Shown here piece after piece: positions 17,065 through 26,700 of a DNA stretch of 64,000 nt (the stretch's first letter is position 1; every line of letters starts with the position of its first letter). The stretch is from Paenibacillus sp. G2S3 (lineage in GTDB: Bacteria; Bacillota; Bacilli; Paenibacillales; Paenibacillaceae): contig NZ_CP126095.1 of the NCBI RefSeq assembly GCF_030123105.1, positions 2,046,001 to 2,110,000 of the forward strand, read 5' to 3'. Position numbers and translations under genes: made by a program. The notes under the pieces were generated by a model that had not been told where the DNA came from, made no database searches, and worked only from the letters and a program-made list of their open reading frames with translations.

Positions 17065-17574
17065 TTATTCAGACTCCAGCACACTTTGAATTTTTTTGAT
17101 AAAGGCTTCATATTGCACAAGGCCGAGCTCCATACAGAGCTTCTCGTAAGGGGACAGATGAGGATCTAGATCCTTCAATTTCTGATGGAGATCGTCGTAC
17201 ATAGCCTGCTTCTCTATCAATGCTTGCCGTAATAAGGCATCCACATTCTCTTTATTGGTCTTATCTCCGAAATACAGATGCATAAAAAAGTCTGAACGTA
17301 GCACTTCCTTTTCGGCCGGTCTTTGCAAGTAAGCATGGAACTGATCTAAGCCGGCAGAGGTTATTGTAAATATATTTTTGTCAGGTTTGCCTTCCTGCCG
17401 TACGGATTCTTTGGTGATTAGCTCTAGCTTTTCCATCTTGCTCAGGGTTGGATAGATGGTGCCGTAGCTAGCATCAAAGAAAAAAGAGAAGTATTCTTCG
17501 AAATGCCGCTTTATCTCATAACCCGATTGAGGTTTTTCACTTAATAATCCTAGAATGACATCTTGTATGTTCAT
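17065..17574 (-). CDS. PadR family transcriptional regulator
   Basis: A 169-residue PadR regulator. The N-terminal winged helix is clear (MNIQDVILGLLSEKPQSGYE, then YGTIYPTLSKMEKLELITKE) and a C-terminal helical dimerisation domain follows (Vir_C-like). The ATG at 17574 opens the conserved domain; an upstream in-frame ATG would add 12 residues, and the best AGGAG lies 12 bases before 17574. It follows the permease gene on the same strand with a 36-bp gap, so both are probably one transcript and PadR would repress it. A perfect palindrome ahead of the permease gene is the candidate operator. Confidence 0.88.
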   Translation of the reverse strand: MNIQDVILGLLSEKPQSGYEIKRHFEEYFSFFFDASYGTIYPTLSKMEKLELITKESVRQEGKPDKNIFTITSAGLDQFHAYLQRPAEKEVLRSDFFMHLYFGDKTNKENVDALLRQALIEKQAMYDDLHQKLKDLDPHLSPYEKLCMELGLVQYEAFIKKIQSVLESE

Positions 17575-17670
17575 GAATCGTTGCCGCTCCTTTCTTTCAC
17601 CTCCTACCATATCACAACTACATTTCGCTCTCAATTTGAAAAGGCATAACCGAGGAGGCGAACTAAATAA

Positions 17671-18834
17671 TTACGCATTTGCGGGTACGGGCTCTTGTTC
17701 TTGTGATAACTGAGTTTCTTTGCGAATGAAGGTTAGGATAATGCTTAATCCAGCTATTGCTACACCAATGCAGAGTAGATAGAACATATCTTTCCATACA
17801 CCATTGCCTCCGATAACTAGGTCGAGCATGCCATTTACCGCGTAGTAAGCAGGTGAGAAGGGACCGATCCAGCTATAAAAAGGAGAAAGCACATCACGAG
17901 GAATCGTTGCTCCGGAAGCCAACATTTGTATGGAAAGAAGCGCGATGTTTAGCCAGGCGCCAGCGTCGCCGAGTAGCAGCAGACTGAACTGTGCAAGAAT
18001 CATGCAGGAGAGAATCACAGTGAACTCGAACAGCCACATGAGCAGAAAGCCACGGTTGGAGTGGATACCGAGTGAGTTAACCATGATAGTCCCCACTAGA
18101 GATGTTAGTACAGCTGTTAAACCCATAATGGCAAACCGGGCTGCAAAGCGATCCCATTTACCAAATTGACCCGATAAGTTGGAAGAAGCTTTTTGGAGAT
18201 TCATGGCGAGTAGCATAGCTCCGGTAAAGGAGGCAGTAACAATCATTAGGGGAACCATAGTTTGTGCAAAATTAGTTGTGGGGTTGATGACTTCAACGTT
18301 TGCGGAGATTCGGCTGCTTGCCGCACTTTTGATGATCTCTGCGTGCGCCTGCGGCAGCTTCATAGCTTCGAGGGTTTGGTTTAGTGCTATATTACTGCTT
18401 TGAGTGTTCATGGCAGCCGTGACTTTAAGTGCTACAGTCTGCATAACATTGCTAACCATTTGCGGATTGGATTCATTTACGAGGTAACGGAGTTCAGTTT
18501 TTCCGGATGGATTACTAATCGCTCCGGTGAACCCTTGTGGAATATTGATAATCATGTGGATTTCTCTATGCTCAAGGGCTTCCTTGGCAGCTTTTAGTGG
18601 AAGGTCCTGTCTGGTTACGAACTGAAGGGACTGGGTAATTCCATCGACTACAGGCTGAGCATTCGCACCATCTTCATTCACGATAGCAATGGGCAACCGA
18701 TCTACCCGATCCGTAACATGATCGTACCCTGTAATCCAGATTAAGCTGAAAAAGACTTGGAACAACAGTGCAGTTATAATCCCGACGATGGTAGCAGGCT
18801 GCTTGAGGAAGCGCATGATTAATGTACGTGACAT
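17671..18834 (-). CDS. ABC-2/YhgE-type membrane exporter subunit
   Basis: A 387-residue membrane protein: one N-terminal helix (about 15-37), a large extracytoplasmic domain (about 40-190, with RLPIAIVNEDGANAQPVVDG and the IIN-P-GFTGAISN strand typical of YhgE/Pip and ABC-2 permeases) and five or so C-terminal helices (from MVPLMIVTASFTGAMLL to the end). No ATPase gene is adjacent. It may export drugs or lipids, or act in the YhgE/DUF3533 manner without an ATPase; which of these cannot be decided from sequence. AAGGAGAG precedes the ATG. It is paired with a PadR regulator, a usual arrangement for multidrug exporters. Confidence 0.78.
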   Translation of the reverse strand: MSRTLIMRFLKQPATIVGIITALLFQVFFSLIWITGYDHVTDRVDRLPIAIVNEDGANAQPVVDGITQSLQFVTRQDLPLKAAKEALEHREIHMIINIPQGFTGAISNPSGKTELRYLVNESNPQMVSNVMQTVALKVTAAMNTQSSNIALNQTLEAMKLPQAHAEIIKSAASSRISANVEVINPTTNFAQTMVPLMIVTASFTGAMLLAMNLQKASSNLSGQFGKWDRFAARFAIMGLTAVLTSLVGTIMVNSLGIHSNRGFLLMWLFEFTVILSCMILAQFSLLLLGDAGAWLNIALLSIQMLASGATIPRDVLSPFYSWIGPFSPAYYAVNGMLDLVIGGNGVWKDMFYLLCIGVAIAGLSIILTFIRKETQLSQEQEPVPANA

Positions 18835-18864
18835 GGATATCTCTCCTTTATATTACATTTCGTT

Positions 18865-18883
18865 ATATTTCAATATGAAATAT
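18865..18883. promoter_or_regulatory. Palindromic operator candidate for the PadR regulator
   Basis: ATATTTCA-ATA-TGAAATAT is a perfect 8-bp inverted repeat with a 3-bp centre, 31 bp before the exporter start; a further TTGAAATATA half-site follows at 18890-18899. PadR proteins typically bind AT-rich inverted repeats in this position. Confidence 0.5.
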
Positions 18884-19028
18884 ATCATGTTGAAATATAA
18901 ACTGCAACAAGAAATATGGAGAGCATGGACATTCCGAACTGATTTCATATATCATAGGGCTTGTACTGGAAATTTCGTGCAGATGAATGTGCTTACCTGA
19001 AGCAAAAGAGAATGGGGAGGAACAACAG

Positions 19029-19754
19029 ATGAGTAATGAGGTACAAGGAACAGAACTGAACGCGGTTCACTCGGAGTTGAACAAGCCGGAAGCGATTGTT
19101 TTTGATATGGATGGAACACTGTTCCAGACTGAAAGTCTTTTATTACCTGCATATCATAAAATGTTCGATATTTTGCGGGAAGAGGGACTATATCCAGGAC
19201 CGACACCGCCGGAAGAGCGTATTCTAAGCGGCTTAGGGATGCTGCTGGCAGACATTTGGAAGAAGGTTATGCCTGAAGCGGATGAGGCTGTGCACCGCCG
19301 TGCAGATGAACTGCTATTGCAGCTAGAGGTCGAAGGGCTTGAAGCAGGAGGGACGTTACTGTATCCTCAGGTGGTCGAAACACTGACTGCGCTAAAAGAG
19401 CGTGGAGTTCGCCTGTTTGTGGCCAGTAATGGGCTGGAGGAGTACATTCACAGTATAGTTGTGGTGCATGAGCTTAAAGATCTATTTGAAGGATTGTATA
19501 GTGCGGGTGGTCAAGGCACTGCGACGAAGACAGAATTACTACGCATTTTGCTGGACAATCATGGAATCAAGAGTGCCTGGATGGTAGGTGATCGCTCGTC
19601 CGATGTGGAGGCAGGCAAGGGAAATGCTCAAACCGTCATCGGCTGTGCATATGCAGGCTTTGGACGTCAGGATGAGCTGAAGGGCTCCGATGTAATTATC
19701 ACCTCCTTCGATGAGTTGTTAGATTTGTATGACAACGCATCGGTTAGCGAATAG
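19029..19754 (+). CDS. HAD family hydrolase (phosphoglycolate-phosphatase-like)
   Basis: A 241-residue HAD phosphatase. Motif I is IVFDMDGTLFQTE (nucleophile Asp and general acid Asp), motif II VASNG, motif III the Lys of TATKTELL and motif IV MVGDRSSDVEAGKGN. The helical cap lies between motifs I and II (class C1). These enzymes hydrolyse small phosphate esters in the cytoplasm. The ATG at 19029 is favoured because GGGGAGG precedes it; the frame starts 14 codons earlier without a ribosome site. A hairpin terminator follows. The substrate is unknown. Confidence 0.87.
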   Translation: MSNEVQGTELNAVHSELNKPEAIVFDMDGTLFQTESLLLPAYHKMFDILREEGLYPGPTPPEERILSGLGMLLADIWKKVMPEADEAVHRRADELLLQLEVEGLEAGGTLLYPQVVETLTALKERGVRLFVASNGLEEYIHSIVVVHELKDLFEGLYSAGGQGTATKTELLRILLDNHGIKSAWMVGDRSSDVEAGKGNAQTVIGCAYAGFGRQDELKGSDVIITSFDELLDLYDNASVSE

Positions 19755-19788
19755 GAATATCGCGATTTATATTTGGAAAACGAAAAAA

Positions 19789-19822
19789 GGCAAACCTCGT
19801 AAGTAGAGGTTTGCCCTTTTTT
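19789..19822 (+). terminator. Terminator after the HAD hydrolase
   Basis: GGCAAACCTC (19789-19798) and GAGGTTTGCC (19806-19815) form a perfect 10-bp stem, with A tracts before and T tracts after, so it may work in both directions. Confidence 0.88.
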
Positions 19823-19889
19823 AATGTTTCTAAATTTAGGTATCGATTCTTTGTATAATAAAGATGAAACTCTAAAGGAGGCGAAGTGT

Positions 19890-20111
19890 TTGAAGGATAG
19901 AAACATAAAGCTACGGATTGTTTGGATGATTCCTAATGTTTTTATGTACGTTCTTTTTATGGGTTGTGGTGCATTTGTATTCTCAAATGTAGATGGGCTC
20001 CGGGATATAAATCGGTTGGGCATTTGGCTGATCATGTTGGCACTTTTATTATTTGCGTCTTTGTTTGGCTCTTACCGAATATGGTCTTGGATTAAACAAG
20101 GTAAAATGTAG
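19890..20111 (+). CDS. Small two-helix membrane protein
   Basis: A 73-residue protein of unknown function: MKDRNIKLRIVWMIPNVFMY opens it; two transmembrane helices (about 11-29 and 46-64) are followed by a short basic tail (YRIWSWIKQGKM). The start is TTG 19890, eight bases after AAAGGAGG; the frame extends upstream but lacks a ribosome site. A TATAAT box lies at 19854-19859. It is a single gene between two terminators. It was not recognised as any family. Confidence 0.6.
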   Translation: MKDRNIKLRIVWMIPNVFMYVLFMGCGAFVFSNVDGLRDINRLGIWLIMLALLLFASLFGSYRIWSWIKQGKM

Positions 20112-20116
20112 ATTAT

Positions 20117-20144
20117 GCCGCCCATGAATGGGAGGCTTTTTTTT
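20117..20144 (+). terminator. Terminator after the small membrane gene
   Basis: GCCGCCCAT (20117-20125) pairs with ATGGGAGGC (20128-20136) followed by eight T. Confidence 0.85.
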
Positions 20145-20206
20145 GCATTCTCATCGTTTAATACCTTCCGGTTGAGTTCAGAATCCATCTGTGGGCGGAC
20201 TTCAAC

Positions 20207-20374
20207 ATGCCGGAGTTCAATTTTTATGGTTTGCGCAACGAGCAGATTGCTCATAAGCTCTTTATTGGCGAGAGTACGGTTAAGAGCCATGTTCATCGAA
20301 TTCTCCAGAAAATTCAGGTGGACGATCGCACGCAGGCAGTCGTATTTGCAATCAGAAACCGATATGTAAAGTAA
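20207..20374 (+). pseudogene. Remnant of a LuxR/NarL-type response regulator (HTH end only)
   Basis: In the frame ending at the TAA 20372-20374 the DNA encodes GLRNEQIAHKLFIGESTVKS followed by HVHRILQKIQVDDRTQAVVF and AIRNRYVK. This is the C-terminal LuxR-type HTH of a NarL-family response regulator, including the recognition-helix motif STVKSHVHRIL. The receiver and the start of the HTH (the LTxREREVL part) are missing; just upstream the frame has no family resemblance and a terminator stands at 20117. No ribosome site precedes ATG 20207, so it is read as a truncated gene. Confidence 0.72.
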
Positions 20375-20415
20375 AATATGGCTTAGCTAATCAAAATCAA
20401 TCTTTCTAACTAACG

Positions 20416-20463
20416 CAACAACCGCACTTTCTGCAATCTGCAGAGAGGCGGTCGTTTGTTTTT
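20416..20463 (+). terminator. Terminator after the LuxR remnant
   Basis: AACAACCGC...TCTGCA pairs with TGCAGA...GCGGTCGTT, with small mismatches, and TGTTTTT follows. Confidence 0.65.
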
Positions 20464-20474
20464 AAACATCATTT

Positions 20475-20555
20475 TTATTCCTCAGTAGTCTTAGCGGAGG
20501 TTGGGGAAACAAAGGCAGCAGCATCCAGTCCTAACCTCTCAGCAGTTCTCATGAT
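20475..20555 (-). pseudogene. Relic of a yheC-like ATP-grasp gene (3' end with internal deletion)
   Basis: On the minus strand an open stretch reads IMRTAERLGLDAAAF-VS-PTSAKTTEE and stops at 20475-20477. The intact gene at 26820-27950 has VMRTAERLGLDAAAFLEE near residue 282 and ends APTSAKTTEE. The relic therefore joins these two parts in frame, with the intervening roughly 70 codons lost, and its similarity ends abruptly at about 20555. No start codon or ribosome site goes with it. The intact relative lies just beyond the S-layer gene, so that gene is bracketed by the two copies. Confidence 0.75.
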
Positions 20556-20563
20556 CTATGCAG

Positions 20564-20604
20564 GCAGAGCGCCAACGAGCCATCGTTCGCTCTGCTTTTT
20601 TTTT
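20564..20604 (+). terminator. Strong hairpin with T run
   Basis: GCAGAGCG (20564-20571) and AACGA pair with TCGTT and CGCTCTGC (20588-20595) around a GCCA loop; nine T follow. It insulates the S-layer gene from upstream transcription. Confidence 0.88.
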
Positions 20605-20640
20605 GTGCTGCTGGTAATTATCTCGACACCAATCGAGTTT

Positions 20641-20677
20641 TTGTGAGTTTTTTGTGAGATTGATTTGGTTTTATGAA
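20641..20677 (+). promoter_or_regulatory. Heptamer direct repeat ahead of the S-layer gene
   Basis: TTGTGAG at 20641-20647 and again at 20652-20658, exactly 11 bp apart, followed by the weak -10 candidates TTTTAT (20669-20674) or TATGAA (20672-20677). The same heptamer and spacing occur before the SARP regulator operon (4520-4537). This is a candidate SARP activator site; it is inferred from layout only. Confidence 0.45.
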
Positions 20678-20708
20678 ACTACATCATTCTCTAAAAGGAG
20701 GAATGCAA

Positions 20709-20789
20709 GTGCTTAAATTGAAAGATTGGCACGAATTTATACATCGGAAAAGTGATGGCAGTAAAACGACTATGAGGAATGGAGAGTGA
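20709..20789 (+). CDS. 26-codon leader ORF upstream of the S-layer gene
   Basis: A short reading frame MLKLKDWHEFIHRKSDGSKT plus TMRNGE starts with GTG 20709, seven bases after a perfect AAAAGGAGG, and ends in TGA at 20787-20789, three bases before the ATG of the S-layer gene. The S-layer gene's own ribosome site (GGAGAG) lies inside the end of this frame. That spacing suggests translational coupling, with ribosomes finishing the leader and restarting on the large gene. The peptide is hydrophilic and basic, and no family was recognised. Confidence 0.5.
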   Translation: MLKLKDWHEFIHRKSDGSKTTMRNGE

Positions 20790-20792
20790 ACA

Positions 20793-23700
20793 ATGAAAAG
20801 GCATAAGCTGTTTGCGATAATGTTGGTGTTGTCTATGGTGTTGTCCATGGTTCCTGTTGCTCCTGCAACAGTAAACGCGGCTGCAGATGAAGTGGGGGCA
20901 AGGGCCGAATATGGCGGATTAGGCGGGACAGAGCTATTCCTAGGAGGGAAATATATAGAGCTTGGAATCAGCAACTGGGGCGATTTCGGCACCGAGGGCA
21001 ATAAACCCGCGAACTTCCGCGGAACAAGCAGTAGAAGTAATCTTGGCATGAGTGCGGACCATGACGGCTATGGCACTGGTCTGGATCTGCCGGTGGATTA
21101 TTATTTGCCTGGGACGCCTGAGGAACGGTTCGCCGTAGGGTATAAGGTGGGTGGAAATACATATGCGAAATCCAATTCGGCTGTGATGAACACCAAGCAA
21201 ATGCCGACTACGGTATTGAATACCTCGCAGAAGGATAAAGGGCTCCTGAGTGCGACTATCGTCTCAACATGGGCCGGAAAAATGGAAATTAAGCAGGTTA
21301 TAAGCTTTAAAGAAGATTACAAGTTCTACCGTAATGACGTCACAATTAAGAATCTCTCCGACCAGACCTGGGATGGAGCGAGGTATATGCGTTCAATGGA
21401 TCCGGATAATACGGTAGACCAGGGCGGATCATATGTAACGGCTAATAGAGTAACTCATACCGTAGAGGAGGATGGAGTTGCTGTCGTTGAAGCGAAGACC
21501 AATTCGGACTCAGACCCGCTCTATAAAGCATTTGGCTCGAGAGCTCCTATCTTCTTTTACTCAAGCAATCCGCAGGCCAAGGCATCTGTATTCGGATTTT
21601 CTAATGTAGATCCTTATGTCTCTGAGGCGTATGACAGTCCGAAGCCTAAAAATCAGGAAGTGGTGGCTGATGCGGGTATCACGATGACTTGGGATTCGGG
21701 AGCTCTGGCTCCAAGTGAGAGCAAGAGTTTCACTTACTACACGAGTCTGGACGAGCGGGACTTCAAAGAGGTTCTCGCAGAAATTGAGCTGGATGAGGGC
21801 AGCGGCGCTCTGACTGAGACGGAGGCCAATGATGGTACGGTGAAGGGCAACCAAAAGGTCAATATCCTTGGAGCTACTCTTACCGATCCGATTGACGTGA
21901 ACAATATTCGGATCAACAACCTGCCCGCCGGACTGGGCTTTGAGGTGACCCGGCTGAGTGATACCGAGCTTAACTTCAAGCTGACCGGTGCAGCGGTAAA
22001 CCACAGCAAGGAATTTAGTGTAGATAACTTGTCTGTGACAGTCGGCAAAGAGAATCTGATAGGGACATCCTCTGATTTGACAACCAAGACCTTCGGTCTT
22101 ACCTTTATTGATCCAGCTATGCTGAGCTTGGATAAAGGCCTTGTCTCGGAAGCCGTATACGGCAGCGGACAGATTTCGGAGACATTGCTATTGTCCGTTA
22201 CCGGCGGCAAATTTGCTTCGGATATTGGTTCAACGGATATTCAGATTCGAAATCTTCCTGACGGGCTAAGCGCGACATTGAAGAGAATCTCTGATAAGGA
22301 GCTTCAAATCGGCTTTGACGGCATCGCAATGGAGACGGAGGACGTACACAATGCCTACGTAACGGTAGCGGCTGATAAGCTTGTCGGAAGTTCGACATCT
22401 CTAAGCACTAATACGTTTAAGATTGATTTTAAGGACAAGGAGCCTTTTCTGGTCGTTCACTCCCCTGTTTATGAATCCGATCTAAATGATGGCAGCATTG
22501 CCGATGCACTGGTCCTGGAGCTCAAGAACGGCATCTTTGATGCATCCGTTGCAGATTCAGTATACGCGGTGAATTGGCCGGTTGGGCTGGATATAGGCGA
22601 TATTACGATTGACAATCCTACCCAAATAACCTTATCTATTGCCGGACATGCAAACAGCCACGAAATCACGGATAGTATAAATAATGCGGAGGTGACGGTC
22701 GCGGGAATCCCATCAACTACCTTCTCGGTCCTGTTCCGTTCTCCTCCGCCGTCCATTTCGGCTTCTCCAGATGTTCTCCATGACGCGGGCGACGGCTCGG
22801 TCGCGGAGACCTTGACGGTAACCCTGAAGAACGGCAGATTTACCGAAGAGGTTAACACTGGTGTAACGATCAATAACCTACCGGAAGGACTGGAATTCAC
22901 AGTGGTGCGCATCAGTGACACTATACTCGAAGTCCATTTTACGGGGCAGGCAAAGAAGAAATTCGATGCTTCCGCGTTTGCTTCGGTCACAGTTGATCCT
23001 GCCATTGTCATTGACGCTGCAGCATCACTCACCTCAAATAACTTCGATTTGCAGGTGCCGGATGCAACTTCTCTAATTGTTCGGGATATGACTGATCTTA
23101 CCTGGAACACGATCCGGGAAGAGAATATCCAGCAAGAGTCTGTCACCTCGGATGTATATCTTACTGAGAAGGGGACTTACGGAAGTAAGATTATCTGGAA
23201 ATCTACGAATGAAGCGGTCATCTCGCCTGACGGTACTGTTACTAGACCCTCATTCGAGAAAGGGGATCAAGAGGTTACATTAACAGCGGAATTCAGGAAC
23301 GGTTCCTCTGTCCAGACGAAGACTTTTATTCTTATTGTCAAAAAAGAAGCGGGGACCGATGAACAGTCGGTTGCAGAAGATTTAGATCGGTTAACCTGGG
23401 AGATGATTCGGGCCGATAATGAAAGCCAGAAGGACGTGAAGACGCTGCTGGAACTGCTGACGAAAGGTAGTAACGGCAGCAGCATTACCTGGAGTACGTC
23501 GGATAAAAAAGTCATTGACACAGACGGCAAGGTAACGCGTCCTGGGTATCTGGAAGGGGACCAGACGGTAACCTTGACTGCGACAGTAAGCAAGGGTAAA
23601 GCTGTTCAGACCAAGGAATTCGTTGTGACAGTCATCAAGCAGCCGATGACTGACGGGGAAGCCGTAAGCGAAGACCTGGCAGGGCTGACCTGGAAGATGA

Positions 23701-26700
23701 TCCGGGCCGATAATGAGCGCCAGGAGGATGTGAAGACGCTGCTGAAACTGCTGACGGAAAGCAGCAACGGCAGCAGCATTACCTGGAGTACGTCAAATAA
23801 GGAAGTCATCGGCACAGACGGCAAGGTAACGCGTCCTGGATATCTGGAAGGGGACCAGACGGTAACCCTGACCGCAGTGATAAGCAAGGGTGAAGTGACT
23901 TTTAAGAAAGAGTTTATCCTTATTGTTAAGGCAAAGATTGCGGATGTTAATGAACAATTGGATGAAGAAATCGGTATGTTGAGAATTGGCTATACCCATC
24001 CGGATTCGGTAAACAGCGTTACGCAAAATATCCAGCTGATCTCGAATGGCTTCTATGATTCCAAAGTAGTATGGACCAGCCATAGAAGCGATATTGTCAG
24101 TAACACAGGAGAAATCCAACGACCATTGAAGGATACGATTGTCAGATTGACCGCCCGGGTAACGAAGGATGGCTTCTTTCATAAAAAGGACTTCTACATC
24201 ACGGTTAAGGGAACAAGCCTGGTTGATCTTCCCAAGGATGAACTTAATGCGAATATTGCATACGCACTAGGAGATTCCGAGACTTCTGTAAAGAAAAATT
24301 TATTTTTGACGACTAAAGGAGACACGGGTTCCTTACTGACCTGGACATCTAGTAATCCTGACATCATCTCGAACACTGGCCGGGTCAGCAGACCAGGTCC
24401 GGATGAAGAGGACGTAAAAATATTGCTTACCGTGCTGCTTGCCGATCCGGACAAGCCGGGCGAATCTAGAGTCAAGACGTTTACGGTCATCGTCAAAAAG
24501 CTGAGTGATCAAGAAGCAGTGGACGAGGCTGCAAGAAATTTGAAGATAGACGATGCCGCAGTCTTTGCGGAAGGTGACATTTGGGAAAGTGTAACTGAAG
24601 GCTTCGTGCTGCTGCAGACTGGAAAGTACAGCACTGATATTACATGGACCTCTAATCAACCGTCAGTGATCGGAATTGATCAGGACGCTGATCAAGCTAA
24701 AGGCAAGGTTAACCGGAAAAATGAAGAGACCAACGTCATTCTGACAGCAACCTTTAACAGAAAAGGCAAAACTGCGACCAAAAAATATCTGCTGATTGTC
24801 AAGGCGCTGGGAGTGGCAAAGGACGGAGCTATCCGTCAAGTGACCTCCAGACAGGCCGAGTTGTCTATTAATAACGATGGTAAACCGTTACAGCAAGGCA
24901 TCAACATTCTAAGAACCAATATGTCGGATGGGACTAAGATCGATACAATTATTGTGGACGACAATCAAATGTTTAATTTGGTGGAAGCTGTGAATCCTAA
25001 TGATCCAGATCTGGCAAATCGAAGCCTGACCATAAGTCACGTGGACGATCCTTCTGAACATGCGGATGAGATTGCCATAGAAATTCCGGCATCGGCCATA
25101 TTGACCCTTGCTGGGCGCAACATTGCGTTGGATATCGTTACCAGTCTGGCATCCATTCATTTGGATGAAGCAAGTATCAAGCAGCTTGAGGCTGCCGGTA
25201 CAGACTTGTATTTCAGAATCGTACCGGTACGGAATTTGCAGGAACAGCAGACCTTCCAGACGAACGCTGTTAATATCGGTACTACGAAGCTTTTACTGGC
25301 CAATAACCAGACCGTTAAAGTTCAGGGAATACCGCGGGGGATTGAGACCAATTACAGTGGGATCAATACGAATATCCGGATTCCGCTGTCTGAACTGGCT
25401 GACAAGATTCCTGTTCAGAGCTCCGTTGCCAGAGATGCCTTCCTGGATAGTCTGAGAATCTATGTTGAGCATAGTGACGGAGACATTGTAGTGTATTCTC
25501 CTCTCCGGATTGGATACAACGCTAAAGGTGAACCGGATTTTGTCGAGTTCCAGATTGACAAATTCAGTATTTTCCAAATGATTCAAATCGCAGATAAGAA
25601 ATCGGACGACTCTCAGCACACCGGCAACCCGGTTGTTGTCAGCCCTGCTCCTGTACCGGTACCAGCAGACACCAGAAGTACTGAACTGACTGGCGAGAAA
25701 CTGAAGGAACTGCAGGTTCAGGATGGCGTGATTAAGGTTGAAACCGACTTAGGTACTATCAAGCTGAATGCTGGTAATGTAAGTCTGGATAAAATCCAGA
25801 AGCTGTTTGGACAAGAACATATGAATCCGAAAGACATTGTGATTCGTGTAGGATTAACCACAGCCGATCAGAGCTACATTGATGGATTCAAACTGGCAGC
25901 TAAGAAGCAGCAGGTACTGCCCGTAGGTCAACCTGTTAAGTTCTATGTTGAGGCTTCATATAAAAATCAGACCCGATCCGTATCAAGTCAAGGTTGGGGA
26001 GAATATACGTTGCCGGTACCGGAGAGAATGAAGATTACAACAGGTGTTCTCTACAAGGACGGCGAGATTTATCATCAGCCTACTTATGTATTTATAGAGA
26101 ATGGACGTTATTATGCGCGCATTAACAGCCTCGAGACCGGAGTCTTCGGATTAATCTGGAATCCGGAAGAGTTCCAGGATGTTGAGAAGCATTGGAGCAA
26201 ACAGGATGTTAATGTTATGGGCTCCAGGCTCGTTGCGAATGGCACGAGCGATACGGTTTATGAGCCGCAGCGCGCAATCACCAGAGCGGAATTCACGGCT
26301 ATGATGGTCAGAGCTTTGGGAATTGTTAATTATGATGAGCGGTCTATATCCTTCAGTGATGTCCCGGCACATGTCTGGTATGAACGGGAAATGGAAGTTG
26401 CGATAGAGAATGGTCTAATTGCCGGTTATCCTGACGATACATTCAGACCGAATAACAGCATTACCCGACAAGAAGCAATGACCATCGTCAGCAGAGCGAT
26501 GAAAATTACCAAGCTAGTATCTTCCCGCAGTGAAGAGCAGTATTTAGAGCTGCTTCAGTCCTTTACGGATTCGAAATCGATCGCCAAATGGGCAGAAAAA
26601 GACGTGAAAATGAATCTTTCTGCCGGCATCATTGTAGGTAGAAATGAGCGGCTGGCGCCTAACGAGAATATTACTCGCGCCGAGGCAGCCGCTGCAGTAA

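Noticed and set aside
22469..23146. A 225-codon antisense frame in the S-layer gene
   Set aside because: Ser/Val/Thr-rich shadow of the repeats on the other strand; many such shadows occur along this gene.
23370..23930. Repeated units that might be taken for a CRISPR array
   Set aside because: The repeats are about 270 bp, in frame and encode protein domains; no short repeats with unique spacers and no cas genes are present.
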